In this document: in pieces, positions 10,780-20,760 of the stretch
How positions within the stretch are numbered: position 1 is the stretch's first letter
Layout of the letters: each line of letters opens with the position of its first letter
Assembly (NCBI RefSeq): GCF_018294505.1
Contig: NC_057807.1
Span: forward strand, 267,126,192 to 267,190,191
DNA length: 64,000 nucleotides
Direction of reading: 5' to 3'
From: Triticum aestivum
Lineage: Eukaryota > Streptophyta > Magnoliopsida > Poales > Poaceae
The notes under the pieces: model-generated
Seen by the model: only the letters and a program-made list of their open reading frames with translations
Databases searched by the model: none
What the model was told of the DNA's origin: nothing
Position numbers and translations under genes: made by a program

Positions 10780-11160
10780 AGGAACTCTATATGATATGAT
10801 TTTTATAGGATTTTTTCCTTTAGAGCCAATTGGTTCATAGGAATAGATTCATATACTCCACATTTCAAAGGAAATAAACATGATATCATTTCTATAGCTT
10901 TAGAGCCACTTGGTTCATATGAATGGATTCCTATACTCCCTTAATTTCAAAGGAAAATAAACATTAGCATATATTCAATAGAAAAGTTCCTATGATATGA
11001 ACCAAATTACATCTCTTTTCTAATCCCTCCTCATAGGAATTGAGATACATGTCATCTCTAGATTCAATAGAAAAGTTCCTGTGATGTGAACCAAATGACA
11101 TCTCTTTTCCAATCCCTACTCATAGGAATTGAGATGCTCCATGTCATCTCTTTCCCTACA
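10780..11160. repeat. Two adjacent pairs of tandem repeats (TTTAGAGCCA and TTCAATAGAAAAG units)
   Basis: An ~80-bp unit starting TTTAGAGCCAATTGGTTCAT occurs at about 10832 and 10910. An ~88-bp unit starting TTCAATAGAAAAGTTCCT occurs at about 10976 and 11062. The unit content (TTCCTATGATATGAACCAAA, CATAGGAATTGAGAT) resembles the inside of Harbinger-type MITEs, but no terminal repeats are visible. Confidence 0.65.
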
Positions 11161-11250
11161 ACTTCCATGTATACATCTTCTATTCCTAAATAGATAGTAC
11201 AACCCACTAGTAGCTTTTTTCCAAAACATGCAACTATGGCACAAGAACTA

Positions 11251-11709
11251 TATAGTGTGCCAATAACTTTGAAAGATGGCCGCTGGATGAAGCTAATCCG
11301 ACAGTGCAGAGATGACAAATACGAGCACTACTGGCCGTTGGATATCATCAACATTCCACCAGATCTGCCACATATACAATTTAGAAGACTCCATGGTTGA
11401 ACTTAAGCATAATGCACAAACCTCAAAACACAAGCACTTCTCCTTTGTTGTAAATCTTCTGTATCATAATTGATTTTTTTTCTAAATGAATTGCCATTAT
11501 TTATTTTTTACTTTATGCTTTACAATGCACAACCCCATGAATCCTAACATTTTTATGAAACTAATTGATTTTAAATGAGATGAACTATAAGAACTAAACG
11601 AACATCTACATCATGCATATATGACTCAAAGCTTTACATGCTATAGTGTGTATTTATTCATAATTTGGTTTCGAAATCTCATGCGTTCAATGCATGTGTA
11701 CCTTACTAG
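11251..11709 (+). mobile_element. Helitron 3' end (family shared with 52294-52770)
   Basis: The last bases are CCTTACTAG followed by T, preceded by a short hairpin CATGC...GCATG (about 11678-11694). This matches the CTRR end plus hairpin of plant Helitrons. The final ~460 bp match 52294-52770 closely over their whole length, both ending at CTAG/T, so the boundary is defined by comparison. A 5' TC terminus was not found, so only the 3' part is annotated. No Rep/helicase coding sequence is present, so the element would be non-autonomous. Confidence 0.65.
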
Positions 11710-12124
11710 TTTTGAGTAGAGTAGCAAATTTCACGTGGCCCCGGGTATATCAAAATGCAGGGCCCATGCATCATTGCCTTTCGGTCGAACCTACATCCAC
11801 AATTTTTTGTACGTACTATATATCCACTGGTCCCTGAACCCAAAATGTTGCCTCGTTCCCGTAAAACCAACCGGCCCACACATATTTAAGGCGTCGACTC
11901 GAACCCGTTTACTACGACGTGGCCCCGCAGGCCGTAGTACTCCTACAAACCGTACAGCCGCACTCATCATCGGGTTTCTTCAAGAGGACGAGGGAGAAGC
12001 CGATTTGTAGTGGAGGCGCTGCCAAAAAAGGATATGTAGTGGAGACCCCTACCCTAGGGTGCCCTAGGTAGCTGCCGCACACATCATTGTTTTCTCTTTT
12101 CTTTATGCTCTTGCTCCCTAGAGT

Positions 12125-12320
12125 GAAATGATGGTTGCTTCGTCCATCCAGCTTAATGCAGGAAAGGTGGGGCTTTGTGATTTGACCCCTCATCGCTCAT
12201 TTTCTACTACTGCGGTGCTACGTCCGGAGTGCCTCCAATTCCAACCTCTGCTCCAAACTGTAATTTGGTGCATCGCACGTGGAACAAGACGGTGGATGCG
12301 CCACATGTCGGCCAAAGGGG
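12125..12320 (+). repeat. Dispersed repeat A, copy 1
   Basis: The words ATGGTTGCTTCGTCC, GTGATTTGAC, CTCATTGCTCATT or a close variant, TTTGGTGC, and CCACATGTC occur in order here and at 15090-15270. A weaker related piece (GTGATTTGAC twice) lies at 12715-12780. The type is unknown. Confidence 0.6.
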
Positions 12321-12454
12321 TCCTGTTAAGTGTGTCGCCATTTCGTGTGCGGACTGACCCTGCTTGAGTTGCTACGCCAACACGACAGGAGCAGCCTACC
12401 ACTTGGTTTTGCTCCTTGGTGAATCCCGACTATATTGATCTAAAAAGATACGTG

Positions 12455-12615
12455 CTGAACTACCCTCTCCGTCTCGTTTTTTTATTTTTAGGCGTCTTGG
12501 TTTATAGGGCATGCACGTAGTTCTAGGTCATCCATTTGACTAACTAAATATGAGTTACTATGTCACAAAAAGTATATCATTGGATTCTTAAGCGGATGTA
12601 GTTGTATTTAAAAGT
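12455..12615 (+). mobile_element. Possible Stowaway-like MITE remnant
   Basis: CTCTCCGTCTCGTTTTTTTATTTTTAGG resembles a Stowaway left terminus, and the inside (ATTTGACTAACTAAATATGAG) is typical of such elements. A right terminus is not evident. Confidence 0.3.
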
Positions 12616-13446
12616 CGAGGGCGGGGCTTTTCCTGCGGGGTAGGCGGGGCAGTTCTGCCTAGTCAGTTCGACAAAGACGCGAGAAGATGGGGGAGTAGGC
12701 TGCTTCAAACGTAGGGCTGTGTGATTTGACAGCGAGTTACTGCTGGACAGGTGGGCCCCGTGATTTGACTTGCCATTATCATTTTAACTGCAGGCGCTAC
12801 GACCGGCGTGAGTCTCCCGACTCCTGACCACCTCCATACAGGTGCCTCTCCCAATGCTCCACCATGTAGTTGAGGCTGGCTCTTGCATGAGATCCCACTT
12901 CTCCACTTTTTCCTTGCCTCTCTTTCCTCCACATATAGCCTACTATTGTAGTACTACTTACTTGCTCCTACAGGTGCTAAGCTTGCCACATAGGCATAAA
13001 GTCTGATGTGGCAAGTTAATCAAGAAGAGAGAGAGACTAGTTTGGTGACCCAAGGAAGAAAGGGTGCTAAAGCGCGTGTACCTAGGTGAAAAGACAATTT
13101 TGAGTCTATAGCTAATTAAATGAAGCAAACTTAGCAACAAAAAACTAATAAGCACTTATGCATTGGGGACTTGATTGCTAAGCCATTTAATGCCCTTAGC
13201 ACGTCATCTAAAGCACCATTTCATTGGAAGAGGTCACTCCTTGGCAAATGCAATAAATACTATAGTACGAAGAAAGAGATAGAGAGAAGTAAAAACAAAA
13301 ATACACTTATAGCCAACCTTAGAGCTAACCTTGTTGTAGTATGAGTGACTAAGTGATGACATGCCAACATCAGATAGCCTAACGCACCGTGTCAAATCTC
13401 CAAGGGCGCGACCGCACAAGCGACGCGACGGTCGTGGTAGGCGCGA

Positions 13447-13619
13447 CCATGATACGGGCTGCTGGCAGCCCTTGGATCTGAGATCGAACGATCGCATGCT
13501 AAGTTGCTGAAAATTTGCAGAATAACCCTCCAGGATTGGATATTCACCCATAGGTCTAGAATCACGCCATGAAACCGTTCGATCTCAGATCCAAGGGCTC
13601 TCGGAAGCCGGTATCATGG
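13447..13619. repeat. Inverted repeat, 44-bp arms, just upstream of the exonuclease-like gene
   Basis: The left arm (13447-13490) and right arm (13576-13619) are reverse complements over most of their length, centred on AGCCCTTGGATCTGAGATCG, with an 85-bp spacer. The right arm reads open in frame with the downstream gene. It may be a MITE-like relic or a transposon scar. Confidence 0.8.
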
Positions 13620-13772
13620 GAGAATGGAAAGCCACTACCCTGCCATTCGCACGCTAGCAGTTCGCTCCTACTCGTCCCCACACGTCCTTCAATACTACGG
13701 CGGTTCGCTCCTAGTCGTCCCGTCCTTTCACATTACGGCAGTTCCACTAATCCTAACCCTCCTCCCAAATCC

Positions 13773-14492
13773 ATGGCATCCCAAATCTCCATGATCAACG
13801 GTGAGTACAAGGTTATAACCATCACCGGCAATGAGTTCGATGTCATCTACACCCATTCTTCCGTGACGGTGAAAGGATGCCTTTCTTGCTTCAGACGCAT
13901 GTTCGAAAACTCAGATGATGAGTGGGTTGCTGGGCTAGATGTTGAGTACACCACAGTCCTGGGACGAGATAAGGATCTAAAGGACGAAGAGAGGAAGAAG
14001 CCCGTCGTGATCCAGGTTTGCGTGCATGACTTATGCTTGGTCTACCACATATGCCATGCCGACGTTGAATGCCTGGATTTTAAGGACTTCCTCGAGAGTA
14101 ACCTAGTCAAATTCATTACTGTAGACTTTACGAACGACAAAGAAGTCCTGGGTCGGATAGGCCTCATTGTAGGCAACCCCTTTGACCTCCAAAGTAATGG
14201 GCTGGTGTCCTCTCGTCAGCCTTCAATGCTGACCCTGGCAGGAGCTATGGTTCATCCTTCGTATGGTAAACTGGAAAAACCTCCATACATGTTTCATCGT
14301 TATGCATGGCAGCAAAATGTACTAGATATAGACCACATCCACTATGCTGCAATGGATGGCTACCTTTGTTTCAATATCTACAAGGGTTGGATGAAGAGCA
14401 AGAGCCAAGTATGCAGTTCAAGCAAAGAAGTATCGGCCAAGAGGAAGAGGGACAAGGACGAAGTCGAGGACGTGGACGAGGACTCCGAGTGA
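13773..14492 (+). CDS. 3'-5' exonuclease domain protein (DEDDy, WRN-exonuclease-like), intact single exon
   Basis: A 239-residue uninterrupted frame. I chose the ATG at 13773 (MASQISMINGEYK) because the frame upstream runs through an inverted repeat and low-complexity sequence; the open frame begins at 13569. The DxE motif is in WVAGLDVEYT (D56, E58). A second-motif candidate is TNDKEVL (D122). The third motif is YAAMDGYLCF (Y191, D195). These fit the DEDDy exonuclease fold, a class of RNase H-like exonucleases trimming RNA or DNA 3' ends. The C-terminus holds a basic cluster AKRKRDKD, a possible nuclear signal, and a run of acidic residues. Spacing between motifs I and III is normal for small plant members. 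A broken paralogue lies at 43127-43765. The activity is inferred, and motif II is the weakest. Confidence 0.75.
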   Translation: MASQISMINGEYKVITITGNEFDVIYTHSSVTVKGCLSCFRRMFENSDDEWVAGLDVEYTTVLGRDKDLKDEERKKPVVIQVCVHDLCLVYHICHADVECLDFKDFLESNLVKFITVDFTNDKEVLGRIGLIVGNPFDLQSNGLVSSRQPSMLTLAGAMVHPSYGKLEKPPYMFHRYAWQQNVLDIDHIHYAAMDGYLCFNIYKGWMKSKSQVCSSSKEVSAKRKRDKDEVEDVDEDSE

Positions 14493-15089
14493 GTAAGGTG
14501 TCAGTATCGTTGCTCATGGTGGTTCTAATGAAGTGTCTACCGGATTAGTTGCATAGTTTAATTTCAGGTGTGCTTAGTTTAATTTTAGGGGTGTGTTGTG
14601 CTGAGCCCCCAGCAGAACTATGTTATGTTTCTTCTCGTTACTTTAACTCTTCAGTATGTACATACTACTAGTATTTCTTTAATAGAATTTAGCACCCCAA
14701 TTAAGCACGTACTAGCTTTTTTAATAGTACTATATGCATAATTTGGCGACGAGCGCTCTCTATATGTACCACCTTTTTTTAATTTCAATTTTTGCTCCAT
14801 GGCGCAATCCATCGATACTACTACTGTACAAAAGTATACATTTTTTTCAAAGGCTAGAGTACTGTTCATCACATATATAGCCAGTTAAATTCTCAACCTA
14901 GCACGACATGCATGCCATGTAGTAAACCGATACGGAGGAAGTATAATAAAAATGAGGTGATTTTACCGAGCGATCGGCGGTGGAGCATGGCCTATCATGC
15001 GGTCCCACGTGTCATGATGTACCAAGGCGATGCACGTGTCCCTCTTGAGGCAGAAGCAATACTATGTGGTTTGAGATGATGGCGAACCG
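14493..15089. other. 3' flank, no gene seen
   Basis: AT-rich sequence with the presumed 3' UTR of the exonuclease-like gene, then a fragment ending ACGGAGGAAGTA (about 14932) that may be a MITE right end. Nothing else is supported. Confidence 0.4.
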
Positions 15090-15270
15090 AAGTGTAAAAT
15101 AATGGTTGCTTCGTCCGTCTGGGAAGGTGCGACATTGTGATTTGACGTCTCATTGCTCATTACTACTACTAGGCCGGTACGAGTGGGGTGCGCCCCCCTG
15201 CTGTTCTGCACTATTATTTGGTGCTTGACACGTCGACCCGGTTGCTATATGTCCCACATGTCAGTGACAG
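15090..15270 (+). repeat. Dispersed repeat A, copy 2
   Basis: It matches 12125-12320 in order of words (ATGGTTGCTTCGTCC, GTGATTTGAC, CTCATTGCTCATT). It is followed by a short direct repeat of ATTCATGAAAGGGAGCG near 15283 and 15322. Confidence 0.6.
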
Positions 15271-15689
15271 GAAGTACATAATTCATGAAAGGGAGCGTCG
15301 ACGGAGGAGTATACTATAGAATTCATGAAAGGGAGCGACTTAGTTTTGGAAAAATCTATTTTTACGGAGTACGTACCCACTAGGGTTTATAGGGCTCATG
15401 TAAAAAACATTCGTTTGTCCGTTTGATAAGTCTCAGTTCTACTAGTAGTAGTAGTACCATTACATGTTGGATTTCGAGGTGCGTTAGATCACCCGATGCA
15501 AGCAGTGTCAAGAGGAAACTCACCAATGCATGTAGAAGTTCATGGAAATTTAGTGGTCATTCATGCATTCGTTCTAATTAATGCCTCGGTAAACATAACT
15601 TCTCGAGAAAAACGAGCGTACTAATTACTTGTGCAAACTACGAAATTAATTCGACCACTCACCATCTACCTTGGTTGGAGAGATTTTGA

Positions 15690-15895
15690 AATTGAGCCAT
15701 AAATTGGAAAGGAGGGAGTAGTAACTTTTGTCTAGATTACTATTTGTGGCCTTGTATAGATGCAAAATGTATTTTTTTATAGTGGCCTCGTATAAGTAAA
15801 TGGAGGGAGTACTTAAGGACATATATATATTCCAAACAATATGATAATCTCTCTAACCAAGGTACTACGGAGTAAATGGAGGGAGTAGTAAAATT
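15690..15895 (-). mobile_element. MITE remnants with GGAGGGAGTA termini
   Basis: Three right-type termini (GGAAAGGAGGGAGTA, AAATGGAGGGAGTA, AAATGGAGGGAGTA) occur near 15710, 15801 and 15876. Between them the reverse complement reads CGAGGCCACTATAAAAA and CAAGGCCACAAATAG. The same family is seen in plus orientation at 16486-16600, so these are overlapping or nested miniature elements. Confidence 0.55.
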
Positions 15896-16062
15896 TTCTC
15901 CTCGTGTTGCGAGCCACCGCGCTCGTGGGCAAGGGAGCGGGCGTAAGGCGTACAATACTAGTACCACTACTAATCGTAAGCAAGCTTCACCTCATCCTGC
16001 GAGCCACCGCACCTGTGGGGAGACGGCATACTAAGCAAGCTTCTCCTCGTTCTGCGAGTTGA
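15895..16062. repeat. Three-unit degenerate tandem repeat
   Basis: The words CTCCTCGT or CACCTCAT, then TGCGAGCCACCGC or TGCGAGTTGACGG, recur three times at a period of about 60-95 bp, with AAGCAAGCTTC between units. Confidence 0.6.
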
Positions 16063-16139
16063 CGGGACACATCAAAAGTACTCCAGTGTATAGAGCCTTG
16101 CCTCTAAGGTAGGCCCCACATGGTTTGCCTCTTGTTTAA

Positions 16140-16340
16140 CATAACACGTCAAGTCGCAATTTGTTTGTTCACCCGTGGTATATGATCCTCCGTCCACCAA
16201 GTGGACATCCAGTACACGTGTCAAATTACCACGTGGGCTGCCTTTTCGTACAGAAATGAGCTCCAGCGTGTACCCGCGCGGGTGTGGTTGGGAAAGAGAC
16301 GGGAGTACATGCGCCGTGCATGCACCTCTTCTCTTCGTGC
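16140..16340 (-). repeat. Dispersed promoter module, copy 2
   Basis: The sequence aligns with the reverse complement of about 53220-53415 (ACACGTGTCAAATTA, GGGCTGCCTTTTCGTAC, AAATGA, ACCCGCG) over about 200 bp, and partly with 10040-10130. In minus orientation it would be a promoter as in the other copies. A poly-GT run follows at 16356-16372. Confidence 0.7.
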
Positions 16341-16485
16341 ACGTCCCCCACCTACGTGTGTGTGTGTGTGTGAGACAGTGAGAGAGATACAAACCTAGAC
16401 ATAATGCGCCGTCCATCCCCATGCCTCCGCCCAGTCCGACCACCAGTCACCACCACGCCCCACTCCTCCTCACCTTATCTCTCAT

Positions 16486-16600
16486 CTTTCTCCCTCCATT
16501 TTTATATACAAGGGGCCACTATCAAAATTACAATTTGCATATATATAAGGCCACTAACACTAATTGATGCAATATTAGTGGTGTTTGCCTCCTGGTACTA
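16486..16600 (+). mobile_element. MITE of the CTCCCTCCATTT type
   Basis: It begins CTCCCTCCATTTTTATATAC and contains AAGGGGCCACTATC and AAGGCCACTAACAC, matching the reverse complement of 15720-15810. No precise right end was identified. Confidence 0.5.
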
Positions 16601-16694
16601 GCAAAGGAGGACATTAATTATCCCTTGCATGCATGCGGGAGTTTGTAAAAAAATGCATCTTGATGTTCCGTGCAATGCACAGGCATCTTGCTAG
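16600..16694 (+). mobile_element. Helitron 3' end
   Basis: The sequence CCGTGCAATGCACAGG forms an imperfect hairpin, then CATCTTGCTAG ends at 16694 and is followed by T. This is the usual 3' end of grass Helitrons. The 5' end was not located; the promoter module at 16140-16340 may be inside it. Confidence 0.65.
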
Positions 16695-17195
16695 TCCATG
16701 AAAACAACACATGGCAAAATTCCACGGCGAACGAGGGATTTAAATCTGTTGGGAGGGGCTGTTTAGATCTTGCCTGGGGTAGCCAAAATATTGGCGACCC
16801 TTTTATCCACCGGTGCCTTTGCCACCAATGAACGAGGAATGGCTAGGTGCTCATGCATCCTCCAGCGCGCACGTTGGAGACGAGCTCGCACGAGCTATGT
16901 TTTTTTTGTCCCACAACGCCGCCCGAGCCGCCCGCAGACCGACCGGCGATCCGCAAATTACACCATCCAACCATAGCCGCACACATTATGACAGCAAATC
17001 AACCAATCGGACGAAATCCACGCAAACACGTAGACAAACTGATATTTTATATAACAACGACAAAAATCATATAAAATACCGGATTTTCATACAAACATGA
17101 GGGATTTCATTACATTCAAATGAACTACGCGGTGCTAGTTCTAGACAGCACATGTATATAATACCTGGCCTAAATGGTCGCCCGCCGATCGATTT
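16695..17195. other. Intergenic sequence, no gene seen
   Basis: No intact reading frame. The composition changes from GC-rich to AT-rich at about 16960. Confidence 0.4.
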
Positions 17196-17873
17196 GTGTT
17201 CCTCATGTCCGGCAGCATGATCACTGGACTGCCGGGAGCCTCGGAGGTATATGGTTCAGCGCAAAGGACAGCTCGCTTTCCCACTGCCCAACTAACATCA
17301 TTGGCTGATGCCGAAGATGATGGTGGCCGGCACCGGTTCGAGTTCATCACCGGCCACTACTTCGCCATGGCCGGCACCGGCTCGAGTTCATGCTAACATT
17401 CCCCTCTTCCATGGAGCCCATGCAGGGTCGACGAAGGTCCTCACAACAAAAGGATCCGGCAAGACACATGCTGTGTACGCCGGCGTCGCCTCTGCGGTGG
17501 CCTTCATGGGACCCAAGCGGCGGCGGCCTCCCATGTTCTACTTCTGCTCGCTGATGGCGGCGGACGCGGAGAGGCTGGTCACCGACTCGTCGCTCTCCGC
17601 GCACCTGGCTTCTATCGCTGCTTGCATGGTGCAGTCGCCGGCATGGGAGTCTCGGCCACAGAAACGGGAGACGCGGTACGAGGCGGCGGCGTGGACAGCA
17701 GCAACGATGCCCGTGCGCCGCTCCTCGTCGAGCTGGCCTGGAGCGGCGAGTTGCTGAACCGCGCGCCGGCTTGGGGCGGCAACTGGCTCCGTCGGGCGAG
17801 GGGAGGGAGGTGGATCAGCGATCTGCATAGCTCGTATCCGGCGGGCTACCCAGCCGGCTTGGATGCAGAATAA
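17196..17873 (+). pseudogene. GC-rich broken coding region, product not recognised
   Basis: The region is strongly GC-rich and open in more than one plus frame, unlike its AT-rich surroundings. One frame (17196-17396, then 17622-17873 in the same frame) reads MFLMSGSMITGLPGASE, stops at about 17394, and later reads LVELAWSGELLNRAPAWGG. Another (17308-17757) reads STKVLTTKGSGKTHAVYAG and MFYFCSLMAADAERL. A change of frame in the middle would join plausible protein pieces, so a decayed gene or a chimera of gene fragments is likely. A 24-bp direct repeat around GGCCGGCACCGG lies at about 17327 and 17369. I cannot name a family. The minus strand is also open but reads less like a protein. Confidence 0.4.
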
Positions 17874-18480
17874 CTACTCTTCGTAAGCCAGTGTAAGAGT
17901 GGACAAAATGGTGAAGGAGGAGATAGGGGAGCGGCGGAGGTGTGTGATTCTTGGCCGGCGTTTGGCCTCGTTTAAATAGGAGATTAAATGGACGGCGAAC
18001 AGGAGTAGCTCGGCCGGCGTTGCGTTTAATGCCGGCCCGATCATGAACGGACGTGTGTCCAGAGTGGGTTTCTCGGCTTCCACACGGGCGGGTTTCATGG
18101 AGGCGTTTGAATGTGGGAAGGAGGCATGTTCAGCCGGGCGTGCAGCGAGTGGCACCCTCGACTCTGACCTAAGACACCGCACCGTTCTTCCACTGACGTG
18201 TGGGCTCTTTGGGTACATGGCCTGCATGTCAGTGACCCAACACAGGCAGCGCACAGCAGAGGAACCTTTGGTGGGCCAGGGCGGTCAGAAGCGGGCATTT
18301 CATAAACCGATGATTGTTCATTGAGTGTGGCGTCATCTTTTTCATGTTGATAAGCCTACTATGTTGATAGCCCGTTCGATATGTTGTGATTCATAAAGAT
18401 CGCTGCAAACATCATTGTTCTGCTTATCACATATAAGATTGATTAATACACGTAACAATCCATGTCCTTAACAAAGGGTT
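17874..18480. other. Promoter-like GC-rich flank
   Basis: A minus-strand CTATTTAAACGAGG near 17975 could be a TATA box directed towards the broken coding region, which would make the minus strand the transcribed one. No other support was found, and no gene is called in the rest. Confidence 0.3.
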
Positions 18481-18489
18481 CATGCACGT

Positions 18490-18745
18490 ATAGGTTGAGC
18501 GTGTGTCTTGCGTCGTGTGCTGTGTGCATGCAGGCGGGCGAGTGTTGCGTCCGTGCAAGGGTACATTTTAGTGTTGCATGCATGGGTGTGTACGTGCGTG
18601 TGTTCGTGAGTGCATGTGTACGTGCCAGTGTTGCACACTAGCATGCGTGCATGTGTACGTTATGTGTAAGTGGCAGTGTTGCACGTCTGCATGGGTGCGT
18701 GTCTTGCGTGCGTGCATGTGTACGTGCGGGGTGAGGCTACACGTC
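18490..18745. repeat. GT-rich degenerate repeat
   Basis: Repeats of words such as GTGTACGTGC, AGTGTTGCA and GCATGCGTGCATG occur at a loose period of about 80-90 bp. It is low complexity and purine-pyrimidine alternating. Confidence 0.7.
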
Positions 18746-19094
18746 AGTCGACTGACTTTTTAATCTCTAGTCATTACATTTTCCAGCCGTTGGATACGAA
18801 ATCAAGGGCCTCCAGTTTATCATCAAACTCCACCCCCCTGAGCCGCCAGCCACCACCGACCGAACCACCGTCCCCCACCGCCCACGGCCGGCCTGCGCCG
18901 CTACACCGCCCCTCCCTCCCCGAAACCACTCCCTACCGCCGGTCCGCCGCCGCACCAGCAATCCCTCTAGCCCCCCCCCGCGCCGAGCTTTTTCTCCAGC
19001 GATCCCCACCCCACCGCCCAATCAACGCCCCCAACCGCCGGCGACTGCCAACCAGAGGTCTCACGACTTCGATACCCAGCGACCACTAATTTAT

Positions 19095-19465
19095 TACCAT
19101 TTCTGTCCTTCATATACGCGCTGACGGGTGGGCCCTATGGTAATGTGTGCTGCTGAATGTGGACCGTTTGACTGGTCAATTGATCATGTTATCAACAAAT
19201 TACGGAGCTGTATGGTGAGCCAATGACCGTATGATCACCCTAAAATGTACTCTTATTTTATTAACACAGTAAAGACTCAAACTACCATTTTCTTTCTTTC
19301 ATATATGGGCTAACAGGTGGGCCCATGGTTACGCGCCCAGATGGTGCAACACTAGTTGCGCCGCATGGAACGTTTGACTGGTCAATTGATTGTGTCAAAC
19401 AAAATACGGAGTTGTACGGGTGAGCCAGTGACCGTATAATCATGACATGTATTTGTTTAACACGG
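19095..19465. repeat. Tandem duplication, unit ~187 bp
   Basis: The units 19095-19280 and 19283-19465 share TACCATTT, TTCATATA, GGTGGGCCC, CGTTTGACTGGTCAATTGAT, ACGGAG and GTGAGCCA in order. The second copy ends where the SINE begins. Confidence 0.75.
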
Positions 19466-19756
19466 TATAGGCGCAAGGGCTTATATATACGCGCAAGCAC
19501 TCATCGCTATAAGCGCACACATGTGGACCCTACCCCTATGAGCACCTTCGAGAGAGTGGGTCAGCATATATGATCTTGAGATTTTATGAAGTCACCATAG
19601 GTGCCTCGTAGTCGAGTGTAACGTCTCCTCCCACTGAACGCACATCGCTGGAAAATACTGAAATTAACACAAGATAAATGCGAGCACTGGGACTTTAACC
19701 TTGGTGGGCTCGAGAAACCACTGTCCTCCTAACCATCCAACCACATGTTGGTTAGC
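19459..19756 (-). mobile_element. Au-type SINE
   Basis: Read on the minus strand, the element starts ACCAACATGTGGTTGGATGG and has a Pol III B-box-like GGTTAAAGTCC in the context CCCACCAAGGTTAAAGTCC. It continues with ATGTGCGTTCAGTGGGAGG, GGTGACTTCATAAAATCTC and GGTGCTCATAGGGGTAGGG. These match my knowledge of the Au SINE family of Triticeae. The copy is diverged, so likely old and inactive. SINEs are non-coding and were mobilised by LINE machinery. Confidence 0.75.
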
Positions 19757-20039
19757 ACGACAAAATGTATGTGGTGACCATGATGAGCTTATTCTGAAGT
19801 CTAGTGACCATATCGTGCTTTCGCTTCAAATACAATGACCGTAAGTGTCGCCAACAAAATACGGAGCATGCATCAAATGCAAAGTCAGTCAGTGTCGTCA
19901 ACAAAATATGGAGACGTATCATGAGCTAGATACCGCTGTACTACTGTATATGCTTATTTTCTTAGTGGCCGATTGCATGTGTGGTGTGGTGGGCACATCA
20001 TTTCTAGTTGTGGTGGGTCAACATGAAGACTCATGGGGC

Positions 20040-20400
20040 GGCTCCATCCTGCGTCACATATAGGTTGGACCGAGACGCGTTATATGAAGACCCATGTGGA
20101 GGACTTGGCGTACAACACGAAGCTACCAGAGTCGCGGAGGACTCTATCCCCACTGGTGATAAGCCGACTATATATGATTTGTAACCCTAGGCCCCCAGTA
20201 TGTTACAGAAGCTTGGGGGCTAGTTCATCGATAGTATACACACACGCACAATGCCTGGTATTCATGTGTACTTTGTACACACCCCTATCACTAATATATA
20301 GTACCAGGAGTAGGCTCTTTCTTCAACTGCAAGGGTCCGAACTAGGGTAAAACTTTGCCTCGTATTACCATCCAGCCTAACAGCCAGGGATATCCTACCG
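20040..20400 (+). mobile_element. Degenerate LTR fragment (gypsy-like)
   Basis: TTTGTAACCCTAGGCCCCC followed by TACCAGGAGTAGG and CCGAACTAGGGTAAAAC is the usual order of words in the 3' part of several grass gypsy LTRs. No terminal TG or CA or duplication was defined, and no internal coding sequence is present. Confidence 0.4.
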
Positions 20401-20439
20401 AATGATATGATGAAATCATATCTGCCAACTACTAAGAGA

Positions 20440-20760
20440 GAGGTGTGTCTGGGGGGGCAATGTGTGTGAGAGAGGCCTAAAGATAATGTGCGTGCGGGAG
20501 ACACGTAGGCACATATATGTGCGTATAGAGGGCTAGTAGAGACCATGCGTGTGTATATATGCATGTGAGAGAAATAGTGTTTTCCAACTGAGATTAGTGA
20601 AAAGAGTGGTACATAGTAGTCAGAAAGAGAGAGAGAGAGAGAAACAGAGAGAGCATGTGCGTGAGACACCCCGACACCCTGAGAGAGATTGTGAGCATGT
20701 GTGAAAGAGAAATGCCGATGCATATAAAGTGTGTGCACTTATGCGTTAGATAGAGAGAGA
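20440..20760. repeat. GA/GT-rich low-complexity block
   Basis: It includes an (AG)n run at 20625-20641 and scattered GTGTGAGAGAG words. Confidence 0.8.

Noticed and set aside
11064..11318. Minus-strand open frame over the Helitron tail
   Set aside because: The related tail at 52294-52770 does not keep the frame, so it is not coding.
17538..17828. Minus-strand frame in the GC-rich island
   Set aside because: GC-rich sequence is open in several frames; the plus frames look more protein-like.
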